A stretch of 64,000 nt of DNA from Dentipellis sp. KUC8613 (lineage: Eukaryota; Basidiomycota; Agaricomycetes; Russulales; Hericiaceae). Below the pieces are notes generated by a model. That model was not told the DNA's origin. It saw nothing but the letters and a program-made list of their open reading frames with translations, and searched no databases. The stretch covers positions 222,266-286,265 of the forward strand of contig NSJX01000031.1 of assembly GCA_002286715.1 (NCBI GenBank). Reading direction: 5' to 3'. Position 1 is the stretch's first letter, and every line of letters begins with the position of its first letter. Below, one piece after another: positions 35,135 to 47,736 of the stretch. The position numbers and the translations under genes were made by a program.

Positions 35135-38100
35135 AACGGTGGTGGTGGACCTCGTTACTGTTCCTCGGGAGACTTGGGGTGGCTTCTGAATCTGGGCCCA
35201 GCTTACGGCTTGGTAAATGCATCATCGGAGGGTTGCCATAAATTGGCGAAGCGACTTCCGATCGAAGGGTTTTGCAAGTCCGGAATTTAATGAACCGACC
35301 TGTACATGGCATCCCCAGAGGGATATCACGGCCTGGAAGGCGCCTGCACGCGAGCGCGATGGGCCGGCATGGCCAGATCTGAAGACGTTAACGATTTGTC
35401 CGAAAAGTCCGTGCCCAAACGGTGGCCGGCCAGTGACAATGCGCCTTTTGACCGGCCTAAGGAGGCGGGAACGCGCTGGACGCCCTCGAATGGACCGTAT
35501 GAGGTAAGGATTGGTGGGCAACTACACACAGAAGCCCGGGCATCAGGATTCGCGAAGGTGATGGTGAGCTGAGAACAAAGAACGCCGACGCGTGCAGGCA
35601 GCGTGGTCAACGCGTGTCGTGGCTCTGGGGTGGCGTCCAGCGCGTCTATCCCCCGCCCCGCCGTCCCCCGCCCTGGTCCGCATGCCCTTAACAGGCCTCC
35701 TCCCCCTCTTCACATCCCAGCCGAGCACCGCTCCCCCAGAAATGGGTAAAGGCGCGCTCCCCATCTCACATCTTCATGAATCCCGCGTGTCCCTCGGTGC
35801 GCGCCCGCAACGTTCTCAGCCACACTTGGTATCAAAACAGGGTGACTGCGGCTATGTAAATAGTACGAAACTCGATTTAGCAGGCCATTAGCACAATCAG
35901 AGGGCCCGAACAGGAAGCCAACCGCAGCCTGGGCCTTACGCGTACCAGCGAGTCGAATCAGAATTGCCTAGTGACGCTTTCCTCGCTAGCCGATGAGACA
36001 GCCAGCCGTCGTCCAATAAGCACCCACAACCAGACGCGAGAGACGTACGGGAGCGGCAAGTTTGATACGAGACGTATGACACTGCTTCGTCACTGCTGCG
36101 TTCACCGCCTCCACGTGCAACAGCGAATAGCCAATAGGTCGAGGCACGGGGAGCGAGCAGCGGCATGAGAGAGGGTGATGGAGCGGCGCGCTGTAGGTGC
36201 ATTCCCAGCACAGGAGCAGAGTCGAGAACCTCGGGCGATACAGTGGTGAAAGAGCGTGGATCCGCCGGAGAACACCGCCCTGAAAATCTGTTGACTGACA
36301 AGAGGATAGACATTTGCGGCCGCCAGACGCAAGGGTAAGCTTTTCCGCACCGGCTTCGCGATCATAGAACCACAACACCTCTAGGTCGGGTGCAAGGCGC
36401 ACTTCCATGCAAGGAGCAAACGCAGGCAACGCGGGAGGGCACACCTTCGTATTTACGAGATTGTCAGGCCGGTACCTAGACCCATGTGGAGCTTCTTGAT
36501 TCGAGGGGGTTTGACGAGCGCTCGCGCAACACCAAATGGACATAAGTGAGACTCGTATCAGAGAGCCGGGAGAGCTGTTGGTCGTTTGCAGAGGAATCGA
36601 ACATGTCGGGGACGCAAATAGCACAGTACGAGATGCGGTACTGGTTGATGCATTGTCATGGGCGGTAATCTTGCCACACCGGCGCGTTGTGCGAGGGCCT
36701 AGAACGCACTGCACCTCACCACAGCTTCAATGTTCGCCGGGCAGTGCTTCACCCTAACATTGCGGAGCAGGTGGGAATGGCTACCCAGAGAAACACGGAC
36801 TTGAAACTGGGGTGACGAGGGTAGCGGTCAGGCCGTCGCCAGATTTGAGCATGGAGACCATGAGACGAGACGATGTGCATACGCCGCGCTGGGTGAGGAC
36901 AGAAACCAGCAGGAGGACCAGCATGACAAGCTCAGGCAGAGACGAGGAGCGCTTCAAAAATCACGAGACCAGTAATCGACCGACCATGAGCATTAAGGGC
37001 GGAGGGGAGGCTTCTCCCCACAATCTGGCTGTTGGATCTATGAGTAGACCAGATGCAGAGATCGAGGACCAGCAGGCCGGGAATCGAGAAGACATCCAGT
37101 GCTGATGAGATCACCGAATGAAGCATCGCGCTGAACGTGTTGAAGGGGGCGGGCGGTCACGCGCGTCGTGCATCTGCAGACCAGTGTGGATGCATGGCTT
37201 CATCAAGGCAACGAGGCAGCCCGCCTGCACGGAGATAAGGGCAACACTACCGGGTCATCAGCCATGTGAGCGCGATAGACGGTAGGAACATACTGCGCTA
37301 CGTACAAGGACGAAGTGCAGCGATACAAACCTCAAATCAGAATACCAGTGCCTTTCGTCAGGGCGGAAAGTGAGGATCGTCCGAAGCTGCCTCGAGAAAT
37401 AGGGGTTCCATCGTGCGCCGGATATACCCTTGCAGCACTAGAGAGCGTACGTACGTCGCTGCAGGTCAGAAGGAGAACGTCGTCGAGACGAGAAACGTAC
37501 AGCGGTCGACGTGGCAGGGCCAGGAGGGCCACTGGCAGATCTGTGCGCGCCACGTGCGACCCTGCCACGTGGCCGGCGCGGCTCGACACGAAAATGGCAG
37601 TCGTAGTGTTCGCCCGCGCGCCCGCGTCCTTGAAATGCGAGCCCCCGTTGCCATCGAAAGCGAACCTATCGTACGTCGGCCTGGTGAACGGTGTACTCAA
37701 CGGCGCTCAGGTTCCCCAAGCGGATATTACAATCATGCAAGCGTACGCCCTCGTTCGCTTCACCGCGAATCCTGGCCTGGACTCGGCCCCCTCCTCCTCG
37801 GGCATGCCGGTACTGTAACTGGGTGAACAGCGGTCGTGCGCGGCTTCTCGTGGTGTTACGCTGTGAGTGTAATCCGCGACAGCGCTGGCGAGAACGGCCT
37901 ATCTTAGGTGAGCACACGTTTGGTCTTCCCCGGCGGAGGCGACACGCTCGGCTCTGACAGTTTCACATCTGCGTCCGTCCAGGATTGTCTCGCCGCACCA
38001 CGCCACAGTCACCTTGGGCATGCTGCGAAGCTTCCTTTGCTGGCAGACACAGCATCGGGGCTCTGCTCGAGAACCGACGGCTCGTTTTCGCCGCGCGTGC

Positions 38101-38469
38101 GTGTCGGTGTCGATGCTGGGATTCTATTACTACATACATCGCGCGTGCTCGTGAACGGAACGCGCGCCTTGGACGCCTGAGGGCACGCACACTTCGAGCG
38201 ACCCTGCATGCCGCAGCTCGATGTGCGAGGGCATCGCGATTTTCCGTCGAACGTGGATGCTCGGAGGGGCCGTGTTGACAACATTCGTCCGTTCATTCAT
38301 GTCGTTCATTCCGTTAACCGACCGCGCTCGTACGCTACATAAACTAATATACACGTTATGTAGATCGTCGAAAATCATTACCGAGACATGGACAATGCGT
38401 GCGGCGTACCGGATTGCCAAAGCCGTCTACGCAGTTCTAGTGAAATAAATAGAGCGTCCCACGTCCCGC
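35135..38469. other. 3.3-kb stretch without a supported gene
   Basis: Open frames of up to about 240 codons occur (for example 35,986-36,714 minus and 37,315-37,818 plus), but they overlap frames of similar length on the other strand and show no domain or consistent splicing. C-rich promoter-like sequence lies at about 35,640-35,720. No RNA gene or repeat was found. Confidence 0.4.
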
Positions 38470-40455
38470 TCAGGGAGCGTCCACCTTAGGCATCGATTCC
38501 AACCGCAGCGTCCTTGTCCCGTCGTTTTTCCAGAAGGTCGCCACTCCGAGAAACATACGCCTCGGCCAAAGCCAGTCGATCCTCTTGATCCCCCGCTGGA
38601 TCTCGTAGTCCGCGAGCCACGGCCCACCACGGCACCGCGCCCGATAGTTCCGCACAAGCTTCTCATACACATGCGCGTCCACCGCCGACATCAGCGACAA
38701 ATCCCGCAGCGGGATGCACGCCTGGAAATACTCATAGATCGCCTCGTACACGTCGTACACCGTGATGTGCTGCGGCCTCTCGACGACGATGGGGCCCCAC
38801 ACGTCCGCGATGCCCCCGAGCTCGCGCGCCGGCGCGATCTCCAGCCTGCACACCGGGGGGCTCGTCGCGGGCTCGCGCAGGTCGTGGTCCGACACGGGCC
38901 CTGGAAGAACGAGGCCGCGGGGCGTGATGCGGCGGGCGGTGACGGAAGGCTGAGAGATGTCCCAGAGCATGTGTGGATGCGCGCCGGCGCCGGCGGGGAC
39001 CGCTGGCATCGCAAGGGCGGCAGCGAGGCTGAGGTGCGCGCGCGGCGGCTGCCTGGAGGGAGTCCAGAGCTGCTCTGGAGCGGCGGCTGGCCGCGAGGCG
39101 GGCGTGGACACATATGGAGACGTATGGGCCAGCGGCGTGCACTGGGGCGCCTTCGCGTTCGCGGCCGGAGGCGGCGCTGGCATCGGGTAGAAGCCGTATG
39201 CGTCCGGATACGCGCCATATCCTACATGAGTGTAATCGCTCACCGAAGTCGCAGTTGGCGTTCGAGGGTACAGAAAGGGGGGCGGCACGACCGGCGGGGT
39301 AGGTTGGTAGAGATTTGCAAGAGGGGGGCGGGAAGGAGGCGCGCGAAATGGGGGTGGATCTGCAGGGGGAACCGCAGGGCGTTGCCATCCGTACGGATTC
39401 CCGTCATGGGGCGGTCGGTTCTCGTCACGAGGCGGATGGGCGTAAAACGGAGACCACGCGGCTGGTGGTGGTGCCGCCAATCGGACATTGGAGCCAGGTA
39501 TATAAGGTGCGGCACTTCTGCGTCTTCTCAGAGTAGAACATGATCGACGGTGAGGTGGAGGTGGCGGGGGCGTTGGTGCTGGTGGCACGAAAGGTGCTAC
39601 AGGGGACATTGCAGGGACAGGGGAAGGAGATACGGTTTGTTGGCGGGAAGGCAAAGTAGCCGGTACGACGACCGGGGTTAGTGAAGGAACAACAGGTTCT
39701 CGAGTGGCATTCAAGCCTGCCGGCGAGGCCATAGGTACACGGATAGGATGATCAGTTTGTGGATGGTTCTGGCGCACAGGTAGGATTACTCGCGGAAGAG
39801 GACGGGAAGGTGGGGCATGAGCAGGTGGCAATCGGTAGACGATTGGTGGTTGATGGTCTGGCGATGGACGATGATGCGATAGAGGACGAAAAGTAGTCGG
39901 CCGATCTGGCGAAGGCAGACGAACAGGATGCGATTGACATCTGGGTGGCTCACGACGCTCGCGGCGTAGACGATGCTGGGGTGGTGGCTGATCGGCGTGG
40001 CCTCCTGGAGGCGATATGATGGGCAGATGGCGTTGGCTGTGAAGACGTTTTCCGGAAGGTGCAGCTGCCCTTGGCCCTGTCCTGGTTCGCTTCCTCTCCC
40101 TCCTATGGATCCGTCTCAAAAGCGCGTCTCGCATCAATTCTTCTCGAGCAATCTGCTCCTCTGTATATCTCCAGGGAGATTGCTCTGCAGAAGAACATTC
40201 AACGCGCATAAGATCACCTGAATAGCGATACGCACCATTTGGATCAGTAGGGATCAGGCGTGCCACGCTCGGCTTGTTAGGAAGGGTACGCCTCGATCTT
40301 TGACACGGTAACCCAGCTTTGAGTCGTCGAAACAAACGTTCGGGGAGACCGCGATGCCTTTCCACCTGCGGTCGAGTCTCTGGTGTGCTGTCAAGGATTC
40401 TTGAGAAGGTCGCGGCGGAGTACTGTCCTATTCTGACCGTCTTCCGGGTAGGCAT
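38470..40455 (-). CDS. Long proline-rich DUF6699 protein (copy 4)
   Basis: Function unknown. One open frame gives 661 residues from ATG 40455, the longest of the five copies. Residues 1 to about 170 are very basic (RRIHRRERKRTRTG). About 170-520 are Pro-rich with runs such as PPAPTPPPPPPHRR and PPAVPPADPPPF. The DUF6699 domain is at the C-terminus, with LEIAPARELGGIADVWGP, ITVYDVYEAIYEYFQA and the hallmark GIKRIDWLWPRRMFLGVATF. An unrecognised in-phase intron in the first 200 residues cannot be excluded, because the basic and Arg/Pro-rich part is not conserved enough to test. The disordered region suggests a scaffold-like role, which is inference only. Confidence 0.8.
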   Translation of the reverse strand: MPTRKTVRIGQYSAATFSRILDSTPETRPQVERHRGLPERLFRRLKAGLPCQRSRRTLPNKPSVARLIPTDPNGAYRYSGDLMRVECSSAEQSPWRYTEEQIAREELMRDALLRRIHRRERKRTRTGPRAAAPSGKRLHSQRHLPIISPPGGHADQPPPQHRLRRERREPPRCQSHPVRLPSPDRPTTFRPLSHHRPSPDHQPPIVYRLPPAHAPPSRPLPRVILPVRQNHPQTDHPIRVPMASPAGLNATREPVVPSLTPVVVPATLPSRQQTVSPSPVPAMSPVAPFVPPAPTPPPPPPHRRSCSTLRRRRSAAPYIPGSNVRLAAPPPAAWSPFYAHPPRDENRPPHDGNPYGWQRPAVPPADPPPFRAPPSRPPLANLYQPTPPVVPPPFLYPRTPTATSVSDYTHVGYGAYPDAYGFYPMPAPPPAANAKAPQCTPLAHTSPYVSTPASRPAAAPEQLWTPSRQPPRAHLSLAAALAMPAVPAGAGAHPHMLWDISQPSVTARRITPRGLVLPGPVSDHDLREPATSPPVCRLEIAPARELGGIADVWGPIVVERPQHITVYDVYEAIYEYFQACIPLRDLSLMSAVDAHVYEKLVRNYRARCRGGPWLADYEIQRGIKRIDWLWPRRMFLGVATFWKNDGTRTLRLESMPKVDAP

Positions 40456-41272
40456 GAGTCGTACAGGATGGGCGTCTTCAATATACCGAAGTTTATCCGT
40501 GAGCTACCGAGAGGCAACCGAGAGGCGCGAAAGATCTAAAGTTCTGGCGGTATGGCAAGGAAGGACGGTACCCGAGCACTTGAACGCGCACATATCTTAT
40601 ACAAAAAGAATTCCCCTCAGAGAGAACAAGATAGAGCCCTGGACTAGGCACATACCTCGAGTCCATCCTTCGCTGTCCTTGTTCTATACCATTGTCCGGC
40701 TAAGCCCGCTATAGAACAAGGCAAATAGGACGCATGCTGAGACGGCTGTGTTGCTATGCCGCCCATTGTCATCCAGAGAAAAAAGTAGCTGTCAGCGAAG
40801 AAAGAACAATAATGTCTCCTGGTGGACCACCGAAAGAGAACAAGGGCGGACGAGCTTCACTGGCAAGTCGATCGGTTCGGACTCGTTGTGCGCGCAAATT
40901 GCCGCGCATCTCTGCGGTTCGTTCGAAGCAAGCACTTCTCTTGTGTCAATTCGGATCTGCATGTCTACATACCTCTGAGAGAAATGCTACTATAGCACAT
41001 ATCCATATCATACGAGTGTCGAAGAAGCTCCATAAGAAGTCTTTGTATGCTTTCTAGTACAACATCGACATCGTAGATTGCAATTGGCATATGTTTCCAG
41101 CAATTTATCGGGCTACAATGATACATATGAAAGAAGATAGGGTGTGAAGTCCGAAGACGAAACCGAAAGTCATCCCGAAGAACCACTCCTCAATTCATTT
41201 GCCCCCTCCTTCTCCTGGCAGAAACCAAGAAATGAAAAGCAGGACAAAAGAGAGACAGGAGTGAGATCCCCC
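40456..41272. other. Intergenic region between DUF6699 copy 4 and the U2 snRNA
   Basis: This includes the promoter side of copy 4. Frames are short and antisense to the promoter. No supported gene. Confidence 0.4.
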
Positions 41273-41453
41273 GACGACACGGGCCAATACTGCAGCGGCG
41301 AGGTCATCGCGCCCCCGGGTTGCAAGCAGAGCCCAGGGGACGAGGGCGGCAAAAATTAGATAACCAGAAATGAGGGCGGTGCCCCCATAATAGTGGTTAA
41401 ACTATTAAGAACAGATACTACACTTGATCTAAGCCAAAAGGCCAGAGTGGTAA
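41273..41453 (-). ncRNA. U2 spliceosomal snRNA
   Basis: On the minus strand the 5' part contains ggccttttggcttagatcaa and then gtgtagtatctgttctt, the near-invariant U2 segment that includes GUAGUA pairing with the intron branch point. A GC-rich hairpin (gggggcaccgccctc) follows, then an Sm site aatttttg at 41350-41357 and two 3' stem-loops; the loop of the last contains tgcagtatt, where U2B'' is expected to bind. The total of about 181 nt matches the usual 180-190. The 5' end is set by alignment to other U2 RNAs and the 3' end by the last stem (gatgac/gtcgtc); each may be off by a few bases. Confidence 0.93.
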
Positions 41454-41477
41454 GGAAACTAGAATGTCGGGAGCTGG

Positions 41478-41484
41478 ATTATAA
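41478..41484 (-). promoter_or_regulatory. TATA-like element of the U2 snRNA gene
   Basis: The minus strand reads ttataat about 25-31 bases upstream of the proposed U2 5' end, at the distance expected of a core promoter element. Confidence 0.5.
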
Positions 41485-44400
41485 GAAATGGTGGGGTGCG
41501 CACGGACCGTGTCGCGGGGCAGGGGCGGGAAGCGCCGGACACGCGACTCTCGACGGGGTGCTACGCGTTTACGACCTGTTCCAAGAAAAATGACTTCGTC
41601 AGCCATATAGCTGAGATACTATCCGAGCTACATCCGATGCCGAAAAAATATGGTTATTTCATGGTGTTCGCGGAGGGTTCTCTAGGACAGGACGTGTCAT
41701 ACTCGCACTACGGCAGCCTCATATCCGTTGCTTGTCCGATATAGGAGCCCGGTCGGCCAAACCGAACCCAGGATCCCAATGACTAGTTAACACCCGATGT
41801 AGAGCATTGCGCAGCCTCGATACCTTGAACGAGATACTTGACATCCGAGTTGACATTTCAGGCTTCATTAGCTGTACAGACACGTCGATGGTTGAGACTG
41901 ATGCAGCATAATCGACGGGTCCAGATCAGAGCGCCAGGCGTTGTTATCGCCCAGTAGAATCCGCGATCCCTGTGAGGCATCCGTGACGGCGGAGCGTCAA
42001 GAAGTCGTTCATTTCCGAAAAGCTTCAATGAAGAGGCACAGCAACCGCACCAACATAGCGATGACATCGAAGATGACGAGCCTGCGATCGACAAGGCGCC
42101 AGAGGTAGAGCCCATGTGCGGATAGGCTGATCGACAATTGTAGGCTGGATGCGTGGATTGAGGATTTGACATTGTTTGAGACTCGGGCGAGTGTCGCATC
42201 TGCCCGAGGTCAATGCGAAGAAGGACGAGATTAACCACCTATAATTAGTATCACGTCCCATGCCGCGAAAGGCTAGAGCTCACGTACAGGGCGACCAGGC
42301 GCCAAAAGACCGAGACGGACGCTGAGAATAGGCAGGGCATCGTAATGCTGCCAGAAACAGGGAAGACGGTAGATCAAGCCTACGATCTAGCCGTTCAGGA
42401 AGTACATCGCTGATTGAAAAACTACGTACAGCTGCGCTGAGGCGGGCGTCTCAGCGTTCACTGCATTGCCGGCAGAGGCTCGAGTGCCAGATTGACGCCT
42501 AGACACAAGTGTATGCCGTGCGATCTGGCACTCCCCTGAAACATACGATGCGCGCAGGTTGAGCGGCCTCGTGTAGAGGAAGAAAAAGGCCCGTATAGGC
42601 ATGACGGAGCCCTCGGAGCCAGCACGTGGTAGACCTGCCGGCAACATGCGGGTCGTCGAAAATGGGGTCAATAGCAAGAGGGGATCAAGGCAGGCAGCGA
42701 CTTTACCCTATGGAAAAATACTCGAGGCGGGTTGGCAGTCCTATCAGTTCCCGCACGGAACTGCTTGCAAAGGATCTGTGAAGGCGGGTTCAATATCAGA
42801 TGATAGCGACAACAAGAACCAAAGAGTGGCATATTCCGACTGACGTCCAGGCGACAGAGAATGCTGCATCCTGTAAGCGCAATCTACTGCATTCAGTGTG
42901 AAGAGTTGGGTTTGCTGGTGATAAGCCCTATCAATCGCACCTGGTTCAGTGCCGTCCTCGGTCCTCGTCTGAGAGGATATCTTTCGGATCAGCCTCAAGC
43001 ATCCCTTTTCGTATAAGTAGTTCTGGCTTATGCGTGTATCGAGACTGGAGCGGGACGTTGGCTGAAGACTCTGGGTGCGTACCGCATTCAGTCAAATTGA
43101 TACGCACCGAGATTCGTCCCGAGTAAGTCGTTGTTGGTACCGCCGCCATCTCAGAGAAGTCAATCAGATGCATCGAGTCTGGCGCTGAGATGTCATCGAA
43201 TCGTAGTGTATCATTCCGCCAGAAAAGCTCGGATGCCCGACGTCAGTCAGAGTTCAGATAGCAGATGCATGATGTCATACTTGATCCCGCGAATTCATGT
43301 GTCGGATGTCATGGTAATGGGATCGAAAGCGCGATGAAGGCGCCGAGGGAGATAGAAAGGGACTTAGGATGGCTGCGTCTTGTGTCGATGGTCATATCAC
43401 ATATTCCCGAGGACATGAAGGTTGCCGTTTTACCCAAGGACGACGATACAAACAGATACGTGGATGGCCATCAGTCAAAGTGGACTGTGAACGTTGGCCG
43501 CCAGGACTGAAGACGTATCATGATGCGTCAGCTACAGGCTCGTGGATCTGGAACCGTAGCAGCCAGCATGTAGCGCAGCTTACTCCAGACGAACGGGATG
43601 TCAAGAGCTTATGTCTAGACTCCGGATCAGCAACGCATCGCCTGGCAGATGGACAGGCGCATTGCATAGCTTGTGAAGTCCCAGCCGCGAGCATGACTTG
43701 TAAGTTCCGAGGGCAATAATTTGCATAGCTAGCGAAACACCGCATCAGCCGTGGCTACGGCGCAGACGGAAATTGGTGAAGTGAGCGTGCCGAGGTCGTT
43801 CAGTTCGATGGTTGGAGAGAGGTAAAAGCCCATGCACGGCACGCTCCCGATAGAGTCGAGAGCGCGAAATGCAGAGCGACTTGAAACTCCAGAGAGCACT
43901 CGAGAGATCCGGGTCTATAGTAGCCCACACAGCAGCAAGAAAAATGAGCCAGATGACGACCAGACTGGTGTCTGCGCTCTAGATCAGCATCGAATTGCAC
44001 TGATGACGGTGAAATGAAATACTACATCACATGATCTGTCGCTGATATCGAGTCGGTGTCCGTAGGACCGCGTTGTAGCTGGAAGTGAGTGAAGGGAGGG
44101 ACAAACTCATTGACAGCTGCAGGCAATCAAGGAGTAAGAACCGAGCAATCCTAGCTTCCAGCAGACTGAGACGGCGAAAAATTTCACCTTCATGTAAGAT
44201 TAGAGCGCATACATCCCGAGGCTCTAGAACCCGAGCGATCCTAGCCTCGCGAGAGTCTGAATCAAACATCGAGAAGCAGGCTTGAAGATGTTTCGCCTGG
44301 AGAAAAGTTTGAATCCGGTGCTGCTGTCCGCAGTCTGTCGATCACCGCCAGTGACAAGAGAAAACGATGGAAACTTACCGTGTACGGCACAATATACATA

Positions 44401-45064
44401 CATACCGCTTTCACTGACGTTGGCACTGTCAGCACGCGCTCACCCCCGGCGCGCGTGCCATCAATGCTCCCGCCAGAGCCCTGCGCCTTTGCAGGCGTTC
44501 AATTCGAGGCCCGAGACTTTATGAGTTGACCTGGTTTGACGACTAACGAATGAACTAAGATCAAATGGGAGCGGGCTGGTAGCTTGTCTTGCAGTTGCGC
44601 CACATACGTTGGACGAAGGATGGACGACTATATGAATAAAAATGGTTTCAAGAAATACAAATGCGTAGGATAGACTCACCATCATTATCATTGCAGGAGC
44701 ACGCTATGCTTCAATGCACCACGATTCCGAGTCGTGGTCGCCCATATCGGACCTTGAAAGAGGGCCGGAACTTGCCGGCTATGCGACTTCAAAGAGCTTT
44801 GAAAGCTCGCCGCCGTGGTCGTCGTGACTGTTATACGGGCATACTTATAGATCGCGTCTACGCAACCCCCTCTTCCGTGCTTTCCGACAGACAAATCACC
44901 AATCAAGATCAATCAGAAGATATTCGAATAAGCAATAGTACTCTATTCGAGACGACTAAAAGACTTGGGGTCCGACAAATACTCCAGGGCTTGCTGAGGT
45001 GCACCCAACGTTCTGTCATTCATAACCATGAGCTGATTGTCCCAATCATGTAGAAATAATGGCC
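41485..45064. other. 3.6-kb stretch without a supported gene
   Basis: Frames of 60-130 codons lie on both strands. The minus strand at about 42,050-42,680 has hydrophobic stretches (for example IRAFFFLYTRPLNLRA) that might be remains of a membrane-protein gene, but frames do not join. One copy of a 29-base dispersed repeat is at 43,541. The final 500 bases include the promoter of F-box paralog 2. Confidence 0.4.
43541..43569 (+). repeat. 29-base dispersed repeat, copy A
   Basis: The core starts cgtggatctggaaccg and ends gccagcat. It is identical, as reverse complement, to 56,962-56,990 and differs at two bases from the inverse complement of 56,637-56,665. It lies in gene-poor sequence. Confidence 0.75.
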
Positions 45065-46581
45065 ATGACTGTATCATGGGCTTCCAAAGGTACGATGACC
45101 ACTGTGATCCCTGTGATGGTATATATCTCATGGTGCGATCTTGCTTAAGAACTCGCATGTGACACTCCCACTTCTTATCGCCTTCCTCTCGAAATCTTGC
45201 TGGATATAATTAATACTTGCCTATTCACATACAAGAGTGAGCTTGAAGGGATCGACGAACAGGCCGTGTCAAGAACGTTGCGCGCGTTCGCCCTCACTTC
45301 TCATGCCTTTCTCTCACATAGCCAATCGCATCTCTTTCGTACTGTGAAGCTGACTCGTCAATCCTTGTATGAAAAATTTCTATCCTGCTTACAGTCTAGT
45401 TCAGCAAGATGTCGTGACGATCTCGGGGTTGGAAAGCATGTCAAGGAACTTGTGCTTTGGGAGAGTCATCTCAGCATTGCACTTCACGGCGCTTTCCAAG
45501 AACTAGAACCTAAACTTCCTCGACTTTCCCTTCTTGAACTACGCTGTGACTCGGGTTTTGACCCTGACAAAGTGTTCTTTTCGGGCCTCAATGTAATCTC
45601 ACAGACCATCACACATTTGGAACTGACCGCTTCCTTTAAAACCTTTGATGACTGGAGTCGATTTATCATGTCATTTACCCGACTCGACAGCCTCTCATGC
45701 ATCGGCACCTCCTTCCAAATCGGTCAACATAATCCACCCATTGTCTATCCGCCGTCTGAGGGCGGACCAAATGATCCAACCCGATATCTGCGTTCACTCA
45801 AATGTCTCAAAATATCGTCACCACCGATTGGTGGCTTTCCGAGCGCTATCAACTGGTTTGCATCGATTTTCTGCAATGGGACGGCCCTGGAAGAACTGTC
45901 TGTGACTTTCCACCGGTTCCATTCTCATGAAGACGTTGTCGCACTCAATCGCTTATTTCAACAATGCGGATCCACGTTGCGTAGGCTGGACATGAGTACA
46001 CATGCAGTTCCAAAAGTCTCCGGTACGTCCTTGGATGTTCGCTGGCCCAAAAGACTTGACCCGATCTGTGTGCATCAGGCTATCTAGACCCGTCCCCTCT
46101 CAAGAAACTCGAGTCTTTTACGCTGAACGGACATGCTTATTTCGAAGACAACGTCGTCATTGCAGCACAGGACATGTCTACACTCATCCGGAATCCATCT
46201 TGTCCGATGGCACAATCAATAACGTCCGTAAAAATCACCTGCTTTCTTCCTAGTCTCAGACTGCGATCATCCGGGAACACAGCAGCTACCTATACGGCAC
46301 GTGTGAGGCACGAACGTGCAACCAAGGCTGTCAAAGCGCTGCACGCATTTGACGAGATTTTAGACCACCCTGCATTTGTCAAACTAGAAGACATCTTTAT
46401 CCGACTCACTCTCAGCACGCCTCACAAGGAGGAGCCAAGGGGCCTGCGGCTTCACGGGTTGTTTCCAAAAATGAAGGCGAAGATGGATGCACGGGCGGCG
46501 GGCGGGGACAGCAGGGTATCCAACGGGCTTGTCGTGCGCGTATGGGACGAGGAAGACTGTGTGTGGTTCAACCTGCAGTGA
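45065..46581 (+). CDS. F-box-like/leucine-rich protein (paralog 2 of 3)
   Basis: Same family as the gene at 27,505, likely role as for that copy. Exons are 45065-45089, 45150-46022 and 46088-46581, with introns of 60 and 65 bases, giving 463 residues. The first exon encodes MTVSWASK plus one base; its intron ends in an unusual TTAAG, so the start is less certain than the rest. Key blocks are SYRLPLEILLDIINTC, RAFALTSHAFLSHSQSHLF, ARCRDDLGVGKHVKELVL, TALEELSVTFHRFHSHED, IRNPSCPMAQSITSV, and the C-terminal FPKMKAKMDARAAGG with WFNLQ at the stop. The intron before DPSPLKKLESF sits where the second intron of the other two copies lies. Confidence 0.83.
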
Positions 46582-47736
46582 CACGTGGCGGGAGCTTCGA
46601 CTCGAATTATGGAATGACAAAGACCGTAGCCCCATAGAACTGTGCCATGTATCAATCGCCCTTGCGTCGGTCGACAGCTGGTGTTAACGTTCAATGTCCA
46701 CGCTTTGAGCCATCCAGACATTTACGATCAAGGCTGGACATCCATGCCCATGTATGTTGCCGAAGGAGTCAAACATGGCATATAGTAAGCATTCCGGTGC
46801 CCACCCTCGCGATCTCTAACATACACAGGGATTAGCAAAATTATCACACCACCGAGTCCGACCCACCACAGATACGACGCCAGCCATTCGGCACTGAGCT
46901 GCACGTCCGCGACGACTCCGCGCAGCACGCGCACGACTGTACGATATCGCACATGCGTGCCCAATACCAAATCCCATTACACGTGCGCCGACGGAAAAAC
47001 GCTGCACCAGAGGACACCAGATCCGCGCACACAGGCCCCGATTGCGCATGCGCCAACGCCAGCGGTGCGTTAATAGCGGACGTAGTACGTGTGCCACCGT
47101 AGTCTGAGATAAGATGGATGTCTAACAAATTTCTTTAATCAGCCCACAGACATCACCGACCGCAGCAGCCAGATGGAACCTACCGATACTTACCCACGAG
47201 CCAGCGCCAGGATCAGTCATACTGCGTACCCACTGCTATGAAACGCGCGGGGAGTGGTATGCCAAGCTGGACCAAACCCCTACTGCAGTATTCTGTATAC
47301 TTCTCGCGTTCTCCCGAAGTGCTTCGCCTTCACGCCTGAGGCCTGAGGCTTCTGGCTTCCACGAACTAAGCGTGTGGGATCTGCCAGGCGTCCGAGTCCG
47401 AGTCCGAGTCGCGGCGGGCCTGTGAACGCCAACGTCGAGTGAACAGTTCGCATGGGCAACACGCGCGCGGATTCAAGGGCGCTCTAGGAATAGCTGGCTG
47501 CCTGAACGTGGACGCCGACGTCATGGGCACCGATCGCGGGAAGGGCCAAGCCATTGACCGTGGGCCGTTGATGATGCGGACGGCTTGCTATCCTGAGCTC
47601 GGGGTTTGCGCTCGTGATAAAGATAGCTGCGGCGCGTGATAATGTCTCTGTAGATAGGTTTGTTACGGCTGTTCGGGGAGCGCACGGTATGCGGTGCGTA
47701 CCCTCTATCTCGCAGTGTCACTCATGCAGAAGATGA

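Noticed and set aside
38671..39543. 290-codon plus-strand frame
   Set aside because: It is antisense to the proline-rich DUF6699 gene, and its Arg/Gly-rich composition is the complement of Pro/Ala codons.
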